Assembly (NCBI GenBank): GCA_026419705.1
Contig: JANZYY010000020.1
Location: forward strand, 1-20,448
Source: Fischerella sp.
Lineage (GTDB): Bacteria; Cyanobacteriota; Cyanobacteriia; Cyanobacteriales; Nostocaceae
Direction: 5' to 3'
DNA: 20,448 nucleotides
Made by a program: the position numbers and the translations under genes. Below are positions 1 to 7,380 of the stretch, piece by piece. The notes under the pieces are model-generated. The model was given only the letters and a program-made list of their open reading frames with translations. It was not told where the DNA came from and searched no databases. Each line of letters starts with the position of its first letter. Position 1 is the stretch's first letter.

Positions 1-384
1 CACAATATCTTCCCGCACTACTTCTCGACCTGCAATCCGTTTTTGCTGTCCGTCTCGAATTACCAAAGCACGAGGGCTGGAAAGGTCTTGCAATGCTTCT
101 AACGCTCGTTCTGTCTTAGTTTCCTGGTAAAGGCTGATACCCATGATAAAAAAGACAAAACCGAGCAAAATGAGAGCTTCCCGAACATCCCCCAATGCCA
201 AATAAATTGCACCACAAGCAACCAGTAGAAGAAAGATAGGATCGCAGCCAACTTCCCAAGCGATCGCCCAAATACTTCGCTGCTTGCTAGAGGGCAGTTC
301 ATTATAGCCCTCTCGCTTCTGCCTAATTGCTGCTTCCGATTCAGATAGTCCAGCAATGGTGTTCAAATCAAATTGATCAACCAT
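1..384 (-). CDS. P-type cation-transporting ATPase, N-terminal part (cut by window edge)
   Basis: Only the first 128 codons are visible; the frame is open to base 1. Residues about 11-45 (AGLSESEAAIRQKREGYNEL region) match the N-terminal domain of cation P-type ATPases. Two hydrophobic segments follow at about 50-64 and 69-85, and the start of the actuator domain at about 96-128 (LSSPRALVIRDG, then REVVREDIV). The phosphorylation motif DKTGT and the ATP-binding domain lie outside the window, so the ion (Ca2+, Mg2+ or another) cannot be told. The protein would sit in the plasma or thylakoid membrane and move cations using ATP. ATG at 384 is chosen because it begins the conserved domain; the frame stays open upstream to a TGA, with GTG and TTG possible starts, and no clear ribosome binding site is seen. 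The family call is firm; the substrate is unknown. Confidence 0.85.
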   Translation of the reverse strand, partial: MVDQFDLNTIAGLSESEAAIRQKREGYNELPSSKQRSIWAIAWEVGCDPIFLLLVACGAIYLALGDVREALILLGFVFFIMGISLYQETKTERALEALQDLSSPRALVIRDGQQKRIAGREVVREDIV

Positions 385-806
385 ATTTTGATACAGCTCA
401 TCCAACTTGCTGATGCAAGGGCGAGAAACTAGCACTTGTCAGTCAAAAGTTAATTTATATGGAAAATCTTTGAGGAAGTTGTGAAGGGCAACTATCAAGA
501 AAAGAAACTCGATCAACTCAAAAGCTGCTTCTGTACAAAAGCCTATCCAGAGGTGGGAACAGGTTGTTGCTGGAATGATAAAGTTTTTTTTAACCCAGAC
601 CTTGCTGTTGCAACAGTTCCTTCACGCAAGCGGAACTGGCTCACTAGTGTAATCAATTGTCAAATCAAATCTGCCCGCTCGCATACCCCATGTATCAAAA
701 GGGTTTAATTCCCGCAAATGGAGACGCCATAAACAATTCAAAATTCAAAATTGTAAAACCCAAAATGGTGACTAACGCCTTCTCACTCACTACCTGCACT
801 GGTAAC
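385..806. other. Intergenic region, no convincing gene
   Basis: This spacer separates the P-type ATPase start from the end of the site-2 protease gene. It holds a 75-codon open frame beginning with GTG at 481, but the GAGGA-like sequence sits only about 4 nt before it, the protein is Cys-rich with no recognisable motif, and I do not accept it as a gene. A small STRR lies at 734-753. The ATPase promoter must lie near 385-480, but no clear -35/-10 pair is visible. Confidence 0.6.
734..753. repeat. Short heptamer repeat (AATTCAA type)
   Basis: Two copies of AATTCAA follow a C and run into AATTG, so the ends CAATT and AATTG are also complementary. This is a short member of the STRR class seen several times in this window. 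Confidence 0.6.
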
Positions 807-2303
807 CTAAATCTGCAACAAGCTAGCGATCGCCTGTGGTAGTGGCAATATAATCAGCACTAACAAAGCCATTGCCAGCAATCCCCAAATGTCACGTTTA
901 TTATCTAGTTCTGTGACATCATTGAGAGCAGGTTCGTCCATCAGTGGGATAAATAATAAAATAATTGCCCATAAGAAAAATCCCGGCTGTACTAAAGAAA
1001 GTAACAGTAGCAGCAGGCGAGCAACTTGACCAATGAGTATAGCAGTTCTTTGTCCAAACATTGCATGGACGATATGACCTCCATCTAGTTGTCCCACTGG
1101 CATCAGATTTAACGCAGTCACAATTATTCCTAGACAAGCGGCTACTGCGATTGGATGTAGGTCAATAGCTGATTGTGGCGTTAACTGACTTCCCAAAGCT
1201 AGCTTCGAGATTAGGGCTAATAATATAGAGTATTTGGGATTAAGCGCGTCAGGATTCAACAGACCTGTTTTTTCTTCTGGCAGGGAAACTACTGCGGAAT
1301 TAGCCAAGCCCCAGAATAATAAAGGCAAGGTGACTACAAAACCCGCCAGTGGGCCGGCGATACTGACATCAAATAAGGCCTTGCGGTGAGGTATGGGACT
1401 GCGCATTTGAATAAAAGCACCGAATGTTCCCAAGAAAAAAGGCATTGGGATAAAATAAGGCAGAGTCGAGCGGATTTTATAGTACCTGGCTGTTAAGTAG
1501 TGACCCAGTTCGTGAATGCCCAAAATAAACATCAAAGCTAAAGCATAGGGCAATCCCTTTAAAATGATACTCGGGTCGGATTGAAATTGACTGAGTGTGA
1601 ATTCCACACCAGCAATTCCTGCTCCTACTTTTGTAGTAGTTACCAATGTGGCTATTAATAGTACTAAAGCTAAACCTGGTCGCGTTAATTTTTCTTTTTG
1701 GGCTGTATTAGCTTTATTCTCTTGGGTGTTAGGAACAAGTACAAAGAAGGGTTTACCATTCAAACCCTCTTGAAAGATGACTAAAAAGCGATCGCCAAAT
1801 TGTGCTTCGATATTTTCCTTAATTCGTTGATAAGCTTCAGCTGGTTTAGTTCTTAACTGACCTCGGCAAATTACAGCTTGAGGTCTATATTCAATGTTCT
1901 GAATGTAATATACAGACCAAGGAAAACAATTTCGCAATTGGGTTTCTTCATTTGGTTCTATGGGACGCACCGGATTTAATTCTGTAGTTGACTGCTGTGT
2001 TGCTGGGTTTGGTAGTGATGCTTTTCCTTGTCTTTGAGTCTGTTTATCCTTTTGGGGTTGTCGTCGCCCCCACTGAAATAGCACCCAGTATAACAGAGGG
2101 CAAATTACCAATGGCCAAATCATCAATTCTCGCGGCGGAGGTTGCTTTTCTCCATGTATTACGGCCCATCCCGTCCACAACATTGCTGGCGTCATTAACA
2201 CCAACCACAATAGCCATATGGGTGTACGGGTGATGCGAGCAACACTACGCTGCACCATCAGATACGTAATTAGTCCCAGTAGAAGCAGAAACCAAACAGC
2301 CAT
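807..2303 (-). CDS. Site-2 protease (M50 family zinc metalloprotease)
   Basis: A 498-residue integral membrane protein. The zinc and catalytic motif HELGH is at residues 264-268 (context FILGIHELGHYL), and the third ligand motif NLMPVGQLDGGH is at 399-410 (LDG 406-408). These two motifs define site-2 proteases, which cut transmembrane segments of substrates such as anti-sigma factors. Hydrophobic segments lie at about 2-16, 28-48, 61-77, 209-230, 250-270, 312-333, 385-402, 425-455 and 473-490. Residues 80-120 are a polar, Q/P-rich linker, and 121-193 form a soluble domain before the protease core, as in cyanobacterial and plastid EGY-like members. There is no PDZ domain. The substrate is unknown. 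The start ATG at 2303 lacks a strong Shine-Dalgarno. It is divergent from the MBL-fold gene across a 155-bp spacer. Confidence 0.93.
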   Translation of the reverse strand: MAVWFLLLLGLITYLMVQRSVARITRTPIWLLWLVLMTPAMLWTGWAVIHGEKQPPPRELMIWPLVICPLLYWVLFQWGRRQPQKDKQTQRQGKASLPNPATQQSTTELNPVRPIEPNEETQLRNCFPWSVYYIQNIEYRPQAVICRGQLRTKPAEAYQRIKENIEAQFGDRFLVIFQEGLNGKPFFVLVPNTQENKANTAQKEKLTRPGLALVLLIATLVTTTKVGAGIAGVEFTLSQFQSDPSIILKGLPYALALMFILGIHELGHYLTARYYKIRSTLPYFIPMPFFLGTFGAFIQMRSPIPHRKALFDVSIAGPLAGFVVTLPLLFWGLANSAVVSLPEEKTGLLNPDALNPKYSILLALISKLALGSQLTPQSAIDLHPIAVAACLGIIVTALNLMPVGQLDGGHIVHAMFGQRTAILIGQVARLLLLLLSLVQPGFFLWAIILLFIPLMDEPALNDVTELDNKRDIWGLLAMALLVLIILPLPQAIASLLQI

Positions 2304-2458
2304 GTTATTTTCATTTATTTCGAAACGTCAGTCTTGTTAAATAGCTAAAAGCACCATAACTCTTGCCACAGAATAGACCCCATTCCCCTATTTGAAAAGA
2401 AAAGTCTTATACTTAAACCGGATCTGTTACAACTCTTCAATTAGTAGTAGCTTTTCTC

Positions 2459-3145
2459 ATGTGTCCTTCATTTCAAAAGTCTGGTCAAACAGCCAAGCCA
2501 CCACGGGAAGTCATAAACACTATTTTTGCATTTCCACCAAATCGGGACACACTGGGGGGAACCGCTTATCTTATTGTAAGAAATGAAGGCAATATCCTGA
2601 TTGACTGTCCGGCATTTGAGCAGGTAAATCAAGACTTTTTGCGAGCGCATGGTGGTATACGCTGGTTGTTTCTCACCCACAGAGGTGCTATTGGCAAGAC
2701 AGTAGAATTTTACAAAACCTTTAACTGTGAGGTTTTGATTCAAGAGCAAGAAGCCTATCTCTTGCCGGAATTAACCGTCACTACTTTCCATCAGGAATTC
2801 ACCTTGAGTTCAGTCTTAAAACTGATTTGGACTCCTGGGCATTCTCCTGGCTCATCTTGCCTTTACTATAGTGAGTTTGGGGGCGTGCTGTTTTCTGGAC
2901 GTCATTTAGTTCCTAACCAGCAAGGCGAACCAGTACCATTGCGAACAGCCAAGACTTTTCACTGGCATCGGCAAATCAAAAGTGTAAAAAACCTCATAGA
3001 GCGCTTTACACCAGCAACACTCCAGTATATTGCTCCTGGTGCTAACACTGGTTATCTTCGTGGTAAACGTGTTATAGATCGTGCTTACCAACGCTTAGCG
3101 AACTTGGATTTAACAGCCTTACTACAGACACAAGCCATTCTTTAA
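2459..3145 (+). CDS. Metallo-beta-lactamase-fold protein with degenerate metal site
   Basis: A 228-residue protein. The N-terminal half shows the MBL strand pattern (NTIFAFPPNRDTLGGTAYLIV, then GNILIDCP at 44-51), and GHSPGS at 127-132 matches the usual third ligand motif. The canonical HxHxDH is instead T72-H73-R-G-A-I-G: the first His is kept, while the second His, the Asp and the last His are lost. The bridging Asp (usually SGD) is Arg148 in SGRHL, and the C-terminal PGH-type ligand is replaced by PGAN. Metal-dependent hydrolysis is therefore unlikely, and a binding or regulatory role is an inference. ATG at 2459 is the only ATG before the first conserved strand; no ribosome binding site is obvious. 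It converges on ctpA. No gene symbol is recognised. Confidence 0.82.
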   Translation: MCPSFQKSGQTAKPPREVINTIFAFPPNRDTLGGTAYLIVRNEGNILIDCPAFEQVNQDFLRAHGGIRWLFLTHRGAIGKTVEFYKTFNCEVLIQEQEAYLLPELTVTTFHQEFTLSSVLKLIWTPGHSPGSSCLYYSEFGGVLFSGRHLVPNQQGEPVPLRTAKTFHWHRQIKSVKNLIERFTPATLQYIAPGANTGYLRGKRVIDRAYQRLANLDLTALLQTQAIL

Positions 3146-3160
3146 ATGATGGTGGGGAGG

Positions 3161-3181
3161 TGGGGAGGGAATTTCTCCCCA
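3161..3181. terminator. Possible bidirectional terminator between convergent genes
   Basis: A perfect 7-bp stem TGGGGAG / CTCCCCA with a 7-nt loop lies in the 50-bp gap between the convergent MBL-fold and ctpA genes. The position suits a shared terminator, but no T-run follows on either strand, so the function is an inference. Confidence 0.4.
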
Positions 3182-3195
3182 TTACCCCCTTCTAG

Positions 3196-4443
3196 TCACG
3201 CTGCTCCCGCAGCTACTACTGAGTTTTTCGTCAGCAGTTCCACAGCAGCTTGATATTGACAGTCAAGCTCTGAGCCAATCTGTTCCTGAGCGAGCGGTTC
3301 AGAGGGAATTATTTTGTCTGGCTTGATACCTAGCTTGTTAATATCTTTGTGTTGAGGAGTTTCGTACTTAGCAATTGTAACTGCTAAGCCGGAACCATCT
3401 GACAACTCAAATAATGACTGAATTAAGCCTTTACCGAAGGTAGTTTCTCCAACCAGCGTCGCACGACCGTTATCTTGTAATGCGCCTGCGAGAATTTCAC
3501 TGGCGCTAGCAGTTCCTTGATTGACTAAAACAACTAGCGGATCGTCGGTTAGGGCTGGACCAAACGATTCAAAACTGCCTTGAATACCTTGGCGATTGAC
3601 TGTGTAGACTATGGTGCCAGAGTTCAACCATAGACGAGCAATTTCTATTCCGGCTTGCAACAGTCCACCGGGATTATTTCGTAAATCCAGAATGTATGCG
3701 GACGCACCTTTTTTTTCTAAACTATTAATGGCATGTGCCACTTCCGTTGGAGCGTTAGCATTGAATTGAGTGAGACGAATGTAGCCAAAGGGTACTCCCT
3801 CGGAGGTAGTGTGTAACTCTGCGATGACGGGGTTAAGAGAAATGCGATCGCGCATAACTCTAAATTCTCTTTGTCCTTCTCCATCTCGTTCGATGAGCAA
3901 CGTCACCAGACTGCCTATGGGGCCGCGCATTCTAGAGGCGGCCTCATCCAGGGTAAGGTTTTCCGTTGAGAAACCCTCAATTTTAATGATGCGATCGCGT
4001 GGCCGAATTCCGGCTTTTTCTGCTGGTGAGCCGGCGATAGGAGTCACTACTTCCAGCTTGCCTGTCTGTGGATTCAGAGCAATTTGCAAGCCCACCCCCG
4101 TCAATTCCCCAGAAGTATTTACTTGCAAACTGCGGTACTGTTCAGGATCTAAAAAGCGGGTAAAAGGGTCGTTGAGGCTCTTAAGCATCTTTCCTATTGC
4201 TGCGTATGCTGCTTGATGGTCTGGAAGCGGCGTTGCCAGAATTTTTTGCCGCACAATGGCCCAGTTTTGATGATTAAATGTGTCATCCAGATAAGTGCGG
4301 TTAACAATTCGCCAAACTTCCGACACTAGCTTTTGTTCTTCGCTCAGAGCCATTGCTGGCTGAGAAAAACTGCAAAATCCTAACCAAAATGCCACTAGCA
4401 GTGACAATCCAACCCGAAAAACTTGTTTATGCATTAACCCCAT
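3196..4443 (-). CDS. ctpA: Carboxyl-terminal processing protease CtpA (D1 maturation)
   Basis: A 415-residue S41 protease that removes the C-terminal extension of pre-D1, needed for assembly of the photosystem II manganese cluster. Residues 1-32 form a signal peptide (Lys/Arg early, hydrophobic core, then QPAMA before LSEEQ), placing the mature enzyme in the lumen. A PDZ domain spans about 110-190 (LTGVGLQI, SPAEKAGIRPRDRI). The catalytic Ser313 is in GTASASE and Lys338 in TTFGKG, 25 residues apart as in the D1 processing protease. The frame extends 25 codons further upstream to an ATG at 4518. I start at 4443 (or possibly 4434) because the signal peptide begins there and a GGA lies at a suitable distance. 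The gene points away from petB. Homologues CtpB and CtpC share the fold, so the exact paralogue is slightly less sure. Confidence 0.9.
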   Translation of the reverse strand: MGLMHKQVFRVGLSLLVAFWLGFCSFSQPAMALSEEQKLVSEVWRIVNRTYLDDTFNHQNWAIVRQKILATPLPDHQAAYAAIGKMLKSLNDPFTRFLDPEQYRSLQVNTSGELTGVGLQIALNPQTGKLEVVTPIAGSPAEKAGIRPRDRIIKIEGFSTENLTLDEAASRMRGPIGSLVTLLIERDGEGQREFRVMRDRISLNPVIAELHTTSEGVPFGYIRLTQFNANAPTEVAHAINSLEKKGASAYILDLRNNPGGLLQAGIEIARLWLNSGTIVYTVNRQGIQGSFESFGPALTDDPLVVLVNQGTASASEILAGALQDNGRATLVGETTFGKGLIQSLFELSDGSGLAVTIAKYETPQHKDINKLGIKPDKIIPSEPLAQEQIGSELDCQYQAAVELLTKNSVVAAGAA

Positions 4444-4495
4444 TTTCAATTCCACTTTCAACCCAAATTGCCTAGTATCGACGCAGTTGCCTTCA

Positions 4496-4512
4496 GACTT
4501 CTTGCAGAAGTC
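4496..4512. repeat. Hairpin GACTTC / GAAGTC upstream of ctpA
   Basis: A perfect 6-bp inverted repeat with a 5-nt loop (TTGCA). It lies about 50 nt upstream of the chosen ctpA start. A related string, CTCTTGCAAAAGTC, occurs at about 16508-16521 after comB, which suggests a dispersed repeat. Confidence 0.55.
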
Positions 4513-4516
4513 GGGC

Positions 4517-4589
4517 AAAGAGCAAGGGACAGAAGTTAAAGTAATGGGAAGATCATTACCTCTAGCCTTTACCCTTTGCTGCTGCTCTT
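4517..4589. repeat. Imperfect palindrome in the ctpA-petB spacer
   Basis: The core is a perfect 6-bp stem GTAATG / CATTAC (4541-4546 and 4554-4559) around GGAAGAT. Outer arms are partly complementary: AAAGAGCAAGGG at 4517-4528 against CCCTTTGCTGCTGCTCTT at 4572-4589. It resembles a small dispersed hairpin element; a regulatory role is not shown. Confidence 0.45.
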
Positions 4590-4970
4590 CAGCCCCAACG
4601 CATTGGCTCTGGCGTGGGACTTTGAGTTCTCCACCTCTGGCAAAAGCTACTTTTGCACGAGGTTTATGAAATCTATCTCTCGACTATGTTACTTTTTTTA
4701 TAGAAGTGGTGGATTGGGAAATCAAGTGGTTAATACCAGTGATTCCAGCCAATACCACTCTACAAACGATAAAATCTACTTTGTATCCAGCATTTTTTGT
4801 TTGGGCGCAAAGAGAACGCAATATATTCTATTTTTGCAGAGTGTTAAATTTTTAAACAATTATTAACACTCTCGTGGCTGATCATTAAAGGAGCTTCTCC
4901 CCTCTTTGCCAAAAAAGACTGGGAAGTAGGGACTAAGTACTGGGATATGTATGGGGCGCAGGTAACAAAA

Positions 4971-5001
4971 CCAATCCCCAATCCCCAATCCCCAATCCCC
5001 A
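4971..5001. repeat. STRR, CCAATCC x4, in the petB leader
   Basis: Four exact head-to-tail copies of CCAATCC occupy 4971-4998, followed by CCAG and then TAAGTTGGGAG, which can pair back with the last repeat (CCCA / TGGG). The repeat ends about 52 nt before the petB start codon, so it probably lies in the promoter or untranslated leader. Confidence 0.85.
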
Positions 5002-5052
5002 GTAAGTTGGGAGATTTATTAACTGCGATCGACTCTAGGAACTTGAGATTGT

Positions 5053-5700
5053 ATGGCCAACGTTTACGACTGGTTCGAGGAGCGCTTGGAAATTCAAGCG
5101 CTTGCTGATGACGTTACCAGCAAATACGTCCCTCCCCATGTCAACATTTTCTACTGCCTGGGTGGAATTACTCTGACTTGCTTTTTAATCCAGTTTGCGA
5201 CTGGATTTGCCATGACATTCTACTACAAGCCAACTGTGACAGAAGCGTATGCCTCCGTGCAGTACATCATGAATGAAGTGAGTTTCGGCTGGCTGATTCG
5301 CTCCATCCACAAATGGTCTGCAAGCATGATGGTGCTGATGATGATTCTGCACGTTTTCCGGGTTTACCTCACAGGAGGCTTTAAAAAGCCCCGTGAATTG
5401 ACTTGGGTAAGCGGAGTCATCTTGGCAGTAATCACCGTTTCTTTTGGCGTGACCGGTTATTCTCTGCCTTGGGATCAAGTTGGCTATTGGGCTGTAAAAA
5501 TCGTTAGCGGTGTACCAGAAGCAATTCCTGTAGTCGGCACATTAATTTCTGAACTGCTGCGCGGCGGCTCCAGTGTTGGACAAGCGACGCTGACTCGCTA
5601 CTACAGTGCTCACACCTTTGTGCTACCCTGGCTCATTGCCGTTTTCATGTTGCTGCACTTCTTGATGATTCGCAAGCAAGGAATTTCTGGCCCGTTGTAA
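5053..5700 (+). CDS. petB: Cytochrome b6 (PetB)
   Basis: At 215 residues this is the full usual length. It is the core haem-carrying subunit of the cytochrome b6f complex in the thylakoid membrane, passing electrons from plastoquinol and pumping protons. The four b-haem ligands are visible as paired histidines H86/H100 and H187/H202, and C35 (FYCLGG) is the residue that holds haem c(n). Four hydrophobic helices are apparent at about 33-56, 90-107, 117-137 and 186-204. The start MANVYDWFEERLEIQ is typical, with AGGAA at 5037-5041 as a reasonable ribosome binding site. petD follows 249 nt downstream on the same strand with no gene between, so they are probably co-transcribed. Identification is certain. 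Confidence 0.99.
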   Translation: MANVYDWFEERLEIQALADDVTSKYVPPHVNIFYCLGGITLTCFLIQFATGFAMTFYYKPTVTEAYASVQYIMNEVSFGWLIRSIHKWSASMMVLMMILHVFRVYLTGGFKKPRELTWVSGVILAVITVSFGVTGYSLPWDQVGYWAVKIVSGVPEAIPVVGTLISELLRGGSSVGQATLTRYYSAHTFVLPWLIAVFMLLHFLMIRKQGISGPL

Positions 5701-5767
5701 TTGAATAGGGGCAAAGCGTTCTTTGTAGTAGCAATTCTCACTGTAAATTATTCGCCTGTAGAGTAAT

Positions 5768-5890
5768 AGGCATTGGCTTTCAGTTTTCAGATGCGGTTGT
5801 TTGTTTTAAACTTGTGAAAAATAACAAATTCATTGACACATAGAAAACAGAAAAACAAACAATAGCATCTTAAGCTGAAAGCTAGTGCCT
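5768..5890. repeat. Large imperfect inverted repeat between petB and petD
   Basis: A left arm at 5768-5808 and a right arm at 5851-5890 are complementary over about 40 nt with one bulge and few mismatches. Matching blocks are AGGCA/TGCCT, GCTTTCAG/CTGAAAGC, AGATGC/GCATCT and TTGTTTGTTTT/AAAACAAACAA. The loop is about 42 nt and A/T-rich. Size and symmetry resemble a MITE-like or other dispersed palindromic element, or a stable intercistronic RNA hairpin. It contains no reading frame. Further AAGCTT-rich sequence follows up to 5905. Confidence 0.75.
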
Positions 5891-5949
5891 GAAGCTCGAA
5901 GCTTAGATAAATGCTTTAACTCGACGTAAGCAGGAGAGCACATTTAAAA

Positions 5950-6432
5950 ATGGCAACACTAAAAAAACCAGACCTTAGCGATCCTAAGTTAAGAGCCAAA
6001 CTTGCAAAAGGCATGGGTCACAATTATTATGGTGAACCTGCTTGGCCAAACGATCTGCTTTATGTATTTCCCGTTGTGATCATGGGAAGTTTTGCTTGTA
6101 TTGTGGCTCTAGCTGTTCTCGATCCGGCTATGGTTGGAGAACCCGCAAATCCCTTCGCCACACCATTAGAAATTTTACCGGAGTGGTACTTGTACCCTGT
6201 ATTTCAAATTTTGCGTTCGGTTCCTAACAAGCTTTTGGGGGTATTATTAATGGCGTCTGTCCCCTTGGGATTGATTCTTGTTCCCTTTATTGAAAACGTC
6301 AATAAGTTTCAAAACCCTTTCCGCCGCCCCGTCGCAACAGCAATCTTCCTGTTCGGTACATTGGTTACCATCTACTTAGGTATTGGTGCTACCCTCCCAC
6401 TAGACAAATCCCTTACCTTGGGACTGTTCTAA
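5950..6432 (+). CDS. petD: Cytochrome b6f complex subunit IV (PetD)
   Basis: 160 residues, the usual length. It is the counterpart of the C-terminal half of mitochondrial cytochrome b and forms the quinol oxidation (Qo) site together with cytochrome b6. The diagnostic PEWY motif is at residues 77-80. Three membrane helices lie at about 38-57, 93-112 and 128-147. The N-terminus MATLKKPDLSDPKLR is typical. AGGAG at 5932-5936, 13 nt before the ATG, is the probable ribosome binding site. It sits downstream of petB, separated by the inverted repeat, and is followed by a long hairpin terminator. Identification is certain. Confidence 0.99.
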   Translation: MATLKKPDLSDPKLRAKLAKGMGHNYYGEPAWPNDLLYVFPVVIMGSFACIVALAVLDPAMVGEPANPFATPLEILPEWYLYPVFQILRSVPNKLLGVLLMASVPLGLILVPFIENVNKFQNPFRRPVATAIFLFGTLVTIYLGIGATLPLDKSLTLGLF

Positions 6433-6452
6433 GTCAGTTACCATAAAGCTTT

Positions 6453-6521
6453 TTGACGCCTGTGAGTTTCTCAGCAAGTGCAAATGTAAATGTACTTTTG
6501 AGGAAATTTTGCAGGCGTCAA
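6453..6521 (+). terminator. Long hairpin terminator after petD
   Basis: A perfect 10-bp outer stem TTGACGCCTG (6453-6462) / CAGGCGTCAA (6512-6521) is continued inward by an imperfect stem (TTTCTCA and AAGTGCA against TGTACTT and TGAGGAAA) to a loop near 6483-6490. TTTTAATC follows. It starts 20 nt after the petD stop codon, so it is a good candidate for the end of the petB-petD transcript. Confidence 0.75.
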
Positions 6522-6561
6522 TTTTAATCATCCAGGTTGCATCTGAGATTTGAAATTTTTT

Positions 6562-6607
6562 AGATTTTAAATTTTGGATTAAAATGCTATTCCAAAATCT
6601 AGAATCT
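6562..6607. repeat. STRR-like inverted repeat downstream of petD
   Basis: Arms of 17 nt (6562-6578 and 6591-6607) are complementary at 15 positions around a 12-nt loop. The sequence is of the AGATTTT / CCAAAAT type found in the atp operon spacers. Confidence 0.65.
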
Positions 6608-6824
6608 TTGGATGACAACAGATAAGTAATTAGGTGTAAAAAAATAACATTTATGGTTGTTAGTGGTTGATAGTTGGTGGTTATTTCAAACAACAGGCAA
6701 TGGAGGTGTATCTTATTTCAGGTTTGCGCAAAATACAACCTAACAGTCACCAAAAAATAAGTTTATTTATGCCTATCTACTTACAAAGATTTTTACCTAT
6801 ACATATACATTCAAGTCAAGGTCA

Positions 6825-7268
6825 ATGCTTAGCATAGTGCAGCAAGACCATCTGACGGTTAAGAGCGAACTAAAGCTTCTAAACCAGGTGCAACAGTGGT
6901 TTGAGCAATTCTGTCTGCAACATTTGTCTAAACTTGGTTGGTCAGAAAGCCAACTGTATCGTTTGAACTTGGCATTAGCAGAAGGTTTTACCAATGCTGT
7001 TCGTCATGCCCATCATGCTTTACCCCCGGAAACAATCATTGAGATAGATGTTTCTCTTTGGATTGACCGATTAGAGATTAGAATTTGGGATTATGGAAAA
7101 CCTTTTAATCCTGACGCGATCGCCGAACCAGAACCAGGTACTCTCCAAATCGGAGGGTACGGATGGTTTCTCCTACGGCGTTTGGCTGACCGAGTTGCTT
7201 ATGAACGTGGCACAGATGGTAGAAATTGTCTGCTCATCGTCAAATATGGTCTACAACGACAGCAATAA
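6825..7268 (+). CDS. RsbW-like anti-sigma factor / serine kinase (HATPase domain)
   Basis: A 147-residue GHKL ATPase domain with little else. The N-box is at 47-62 (LNLALAEGFTNAVRHAHH; E53, N57, H61), the G1 box is D89-Y-G-K-P-F, and the G2 box is GGYGWFLL at 110-117. This arrangement is that of RsbW/SpoIIAB-type proteins, which bind sigma factors or phosphorylate STAS-domain antagonists. The partner is not in the window: there is no sigma factor, STAS protein or PP2C phosphatase beside it, so the target is unknown. AAGG about 5 nt before the ATG supports the start at 6825. It converges on ssrA. The domain call is firm; the regulatory role is family inference. Confidence 0.88.
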   Translation: MLSIVQQDHLTVKSELKLLNQVQQWFEQFCLQHLSKLGWSESQLYRLNLALAEGFTNAVRHAHHALPPETIIEIDVSLWIDRLEIRIWDYGKPFNPDAIAEPEPGTLQIGGYGWFLLRRLADRVAYERGTDGRNCLLIVKYGLQRQQ

Positions 7269-7324
7269 GGAATTTGTGTAAATTTTTACCTGTAATTCAA
7301 CGTTTGCGTCAAAGGTTTTGCCAT

Positions 7325-7364
7325 CAAACAAAATCCACCTAAGTACTGCAGCTTTAGGTGGATT
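7325..7364 (-). terminator. Rho-independent terminator of ssrA
   Basis: Read on the minus strand, an 11-bp perfect stem AATCCACCTAA / TTAGGTGGATT (arms 7354-7364 and 7332-7342) is followed by TTTTGTTTG. It lies 17 nt beyond the mature tmRNA 3' end. The stem could also stop transcripts of the convergent anti-sigma-like gene, although no T-run follows on that strand. Confidence 0.85.
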
Positions 7365-7380
7365 CGTAACTTCTTCTTAG

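Larger units (their letters stand above)
4444..5052. other. Divergent spacer between ctpA and petB
   Basis: About 600 bp without a convincing gene. It holds a small hairpin (4496-4512), a longer imperfect palindrome (4517-4589), a T/A-rich stretch at 4680-4870 where promoters are likely, and a CCAATCC tandem repeat (4971-4998) in the presumed petB leader. Open frames of 60 and 96 codons here have no recognisable features and overlap the palindrome. Confidence 0.6.
6433..6824. other. Spacer between petD and the anti-sigma-like gene
   Basis: This holds the petD terminator, a second inverted repeat (6562-6607), and A/T-rich sequence leading to the next gene. No coding region is supported; the 97-codon frame on the minus strand overlaps both hairpins. 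Confidence 0.6.

Noticed and set aside
99..356. 85-codon frame on the minus strand
   Set aside because: It is an out-of-frame shadow of the P-type ATPase gene, whose true frame runs from 384 off the left edge.
481..708. 75-codon frame starting with GTG and preceded by a GAGGA-like sequence
   Set aside because: The spacing to the GTG is too short, there is no motif or homologue I recognise, and it lies in repeat-bearing spacer sequence.
4444..4518. 25-codon N-terminal extension of ctpA
   Set aside because: It would bury the signal peptide behind a polar, Cys-containing segment and would run through a hairpin.
4576..4866. 96-codon frame upstream of petB
   Set aside because: It begins inside an imperfect palindrome, has no ribosome binding site and a low-complexity composition.
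6400..6693. 97-codon minus-strand frame after petD
   Set aside because: It overlaps the petD 3' end and two hairpins; the translation reads through STRR sequence.
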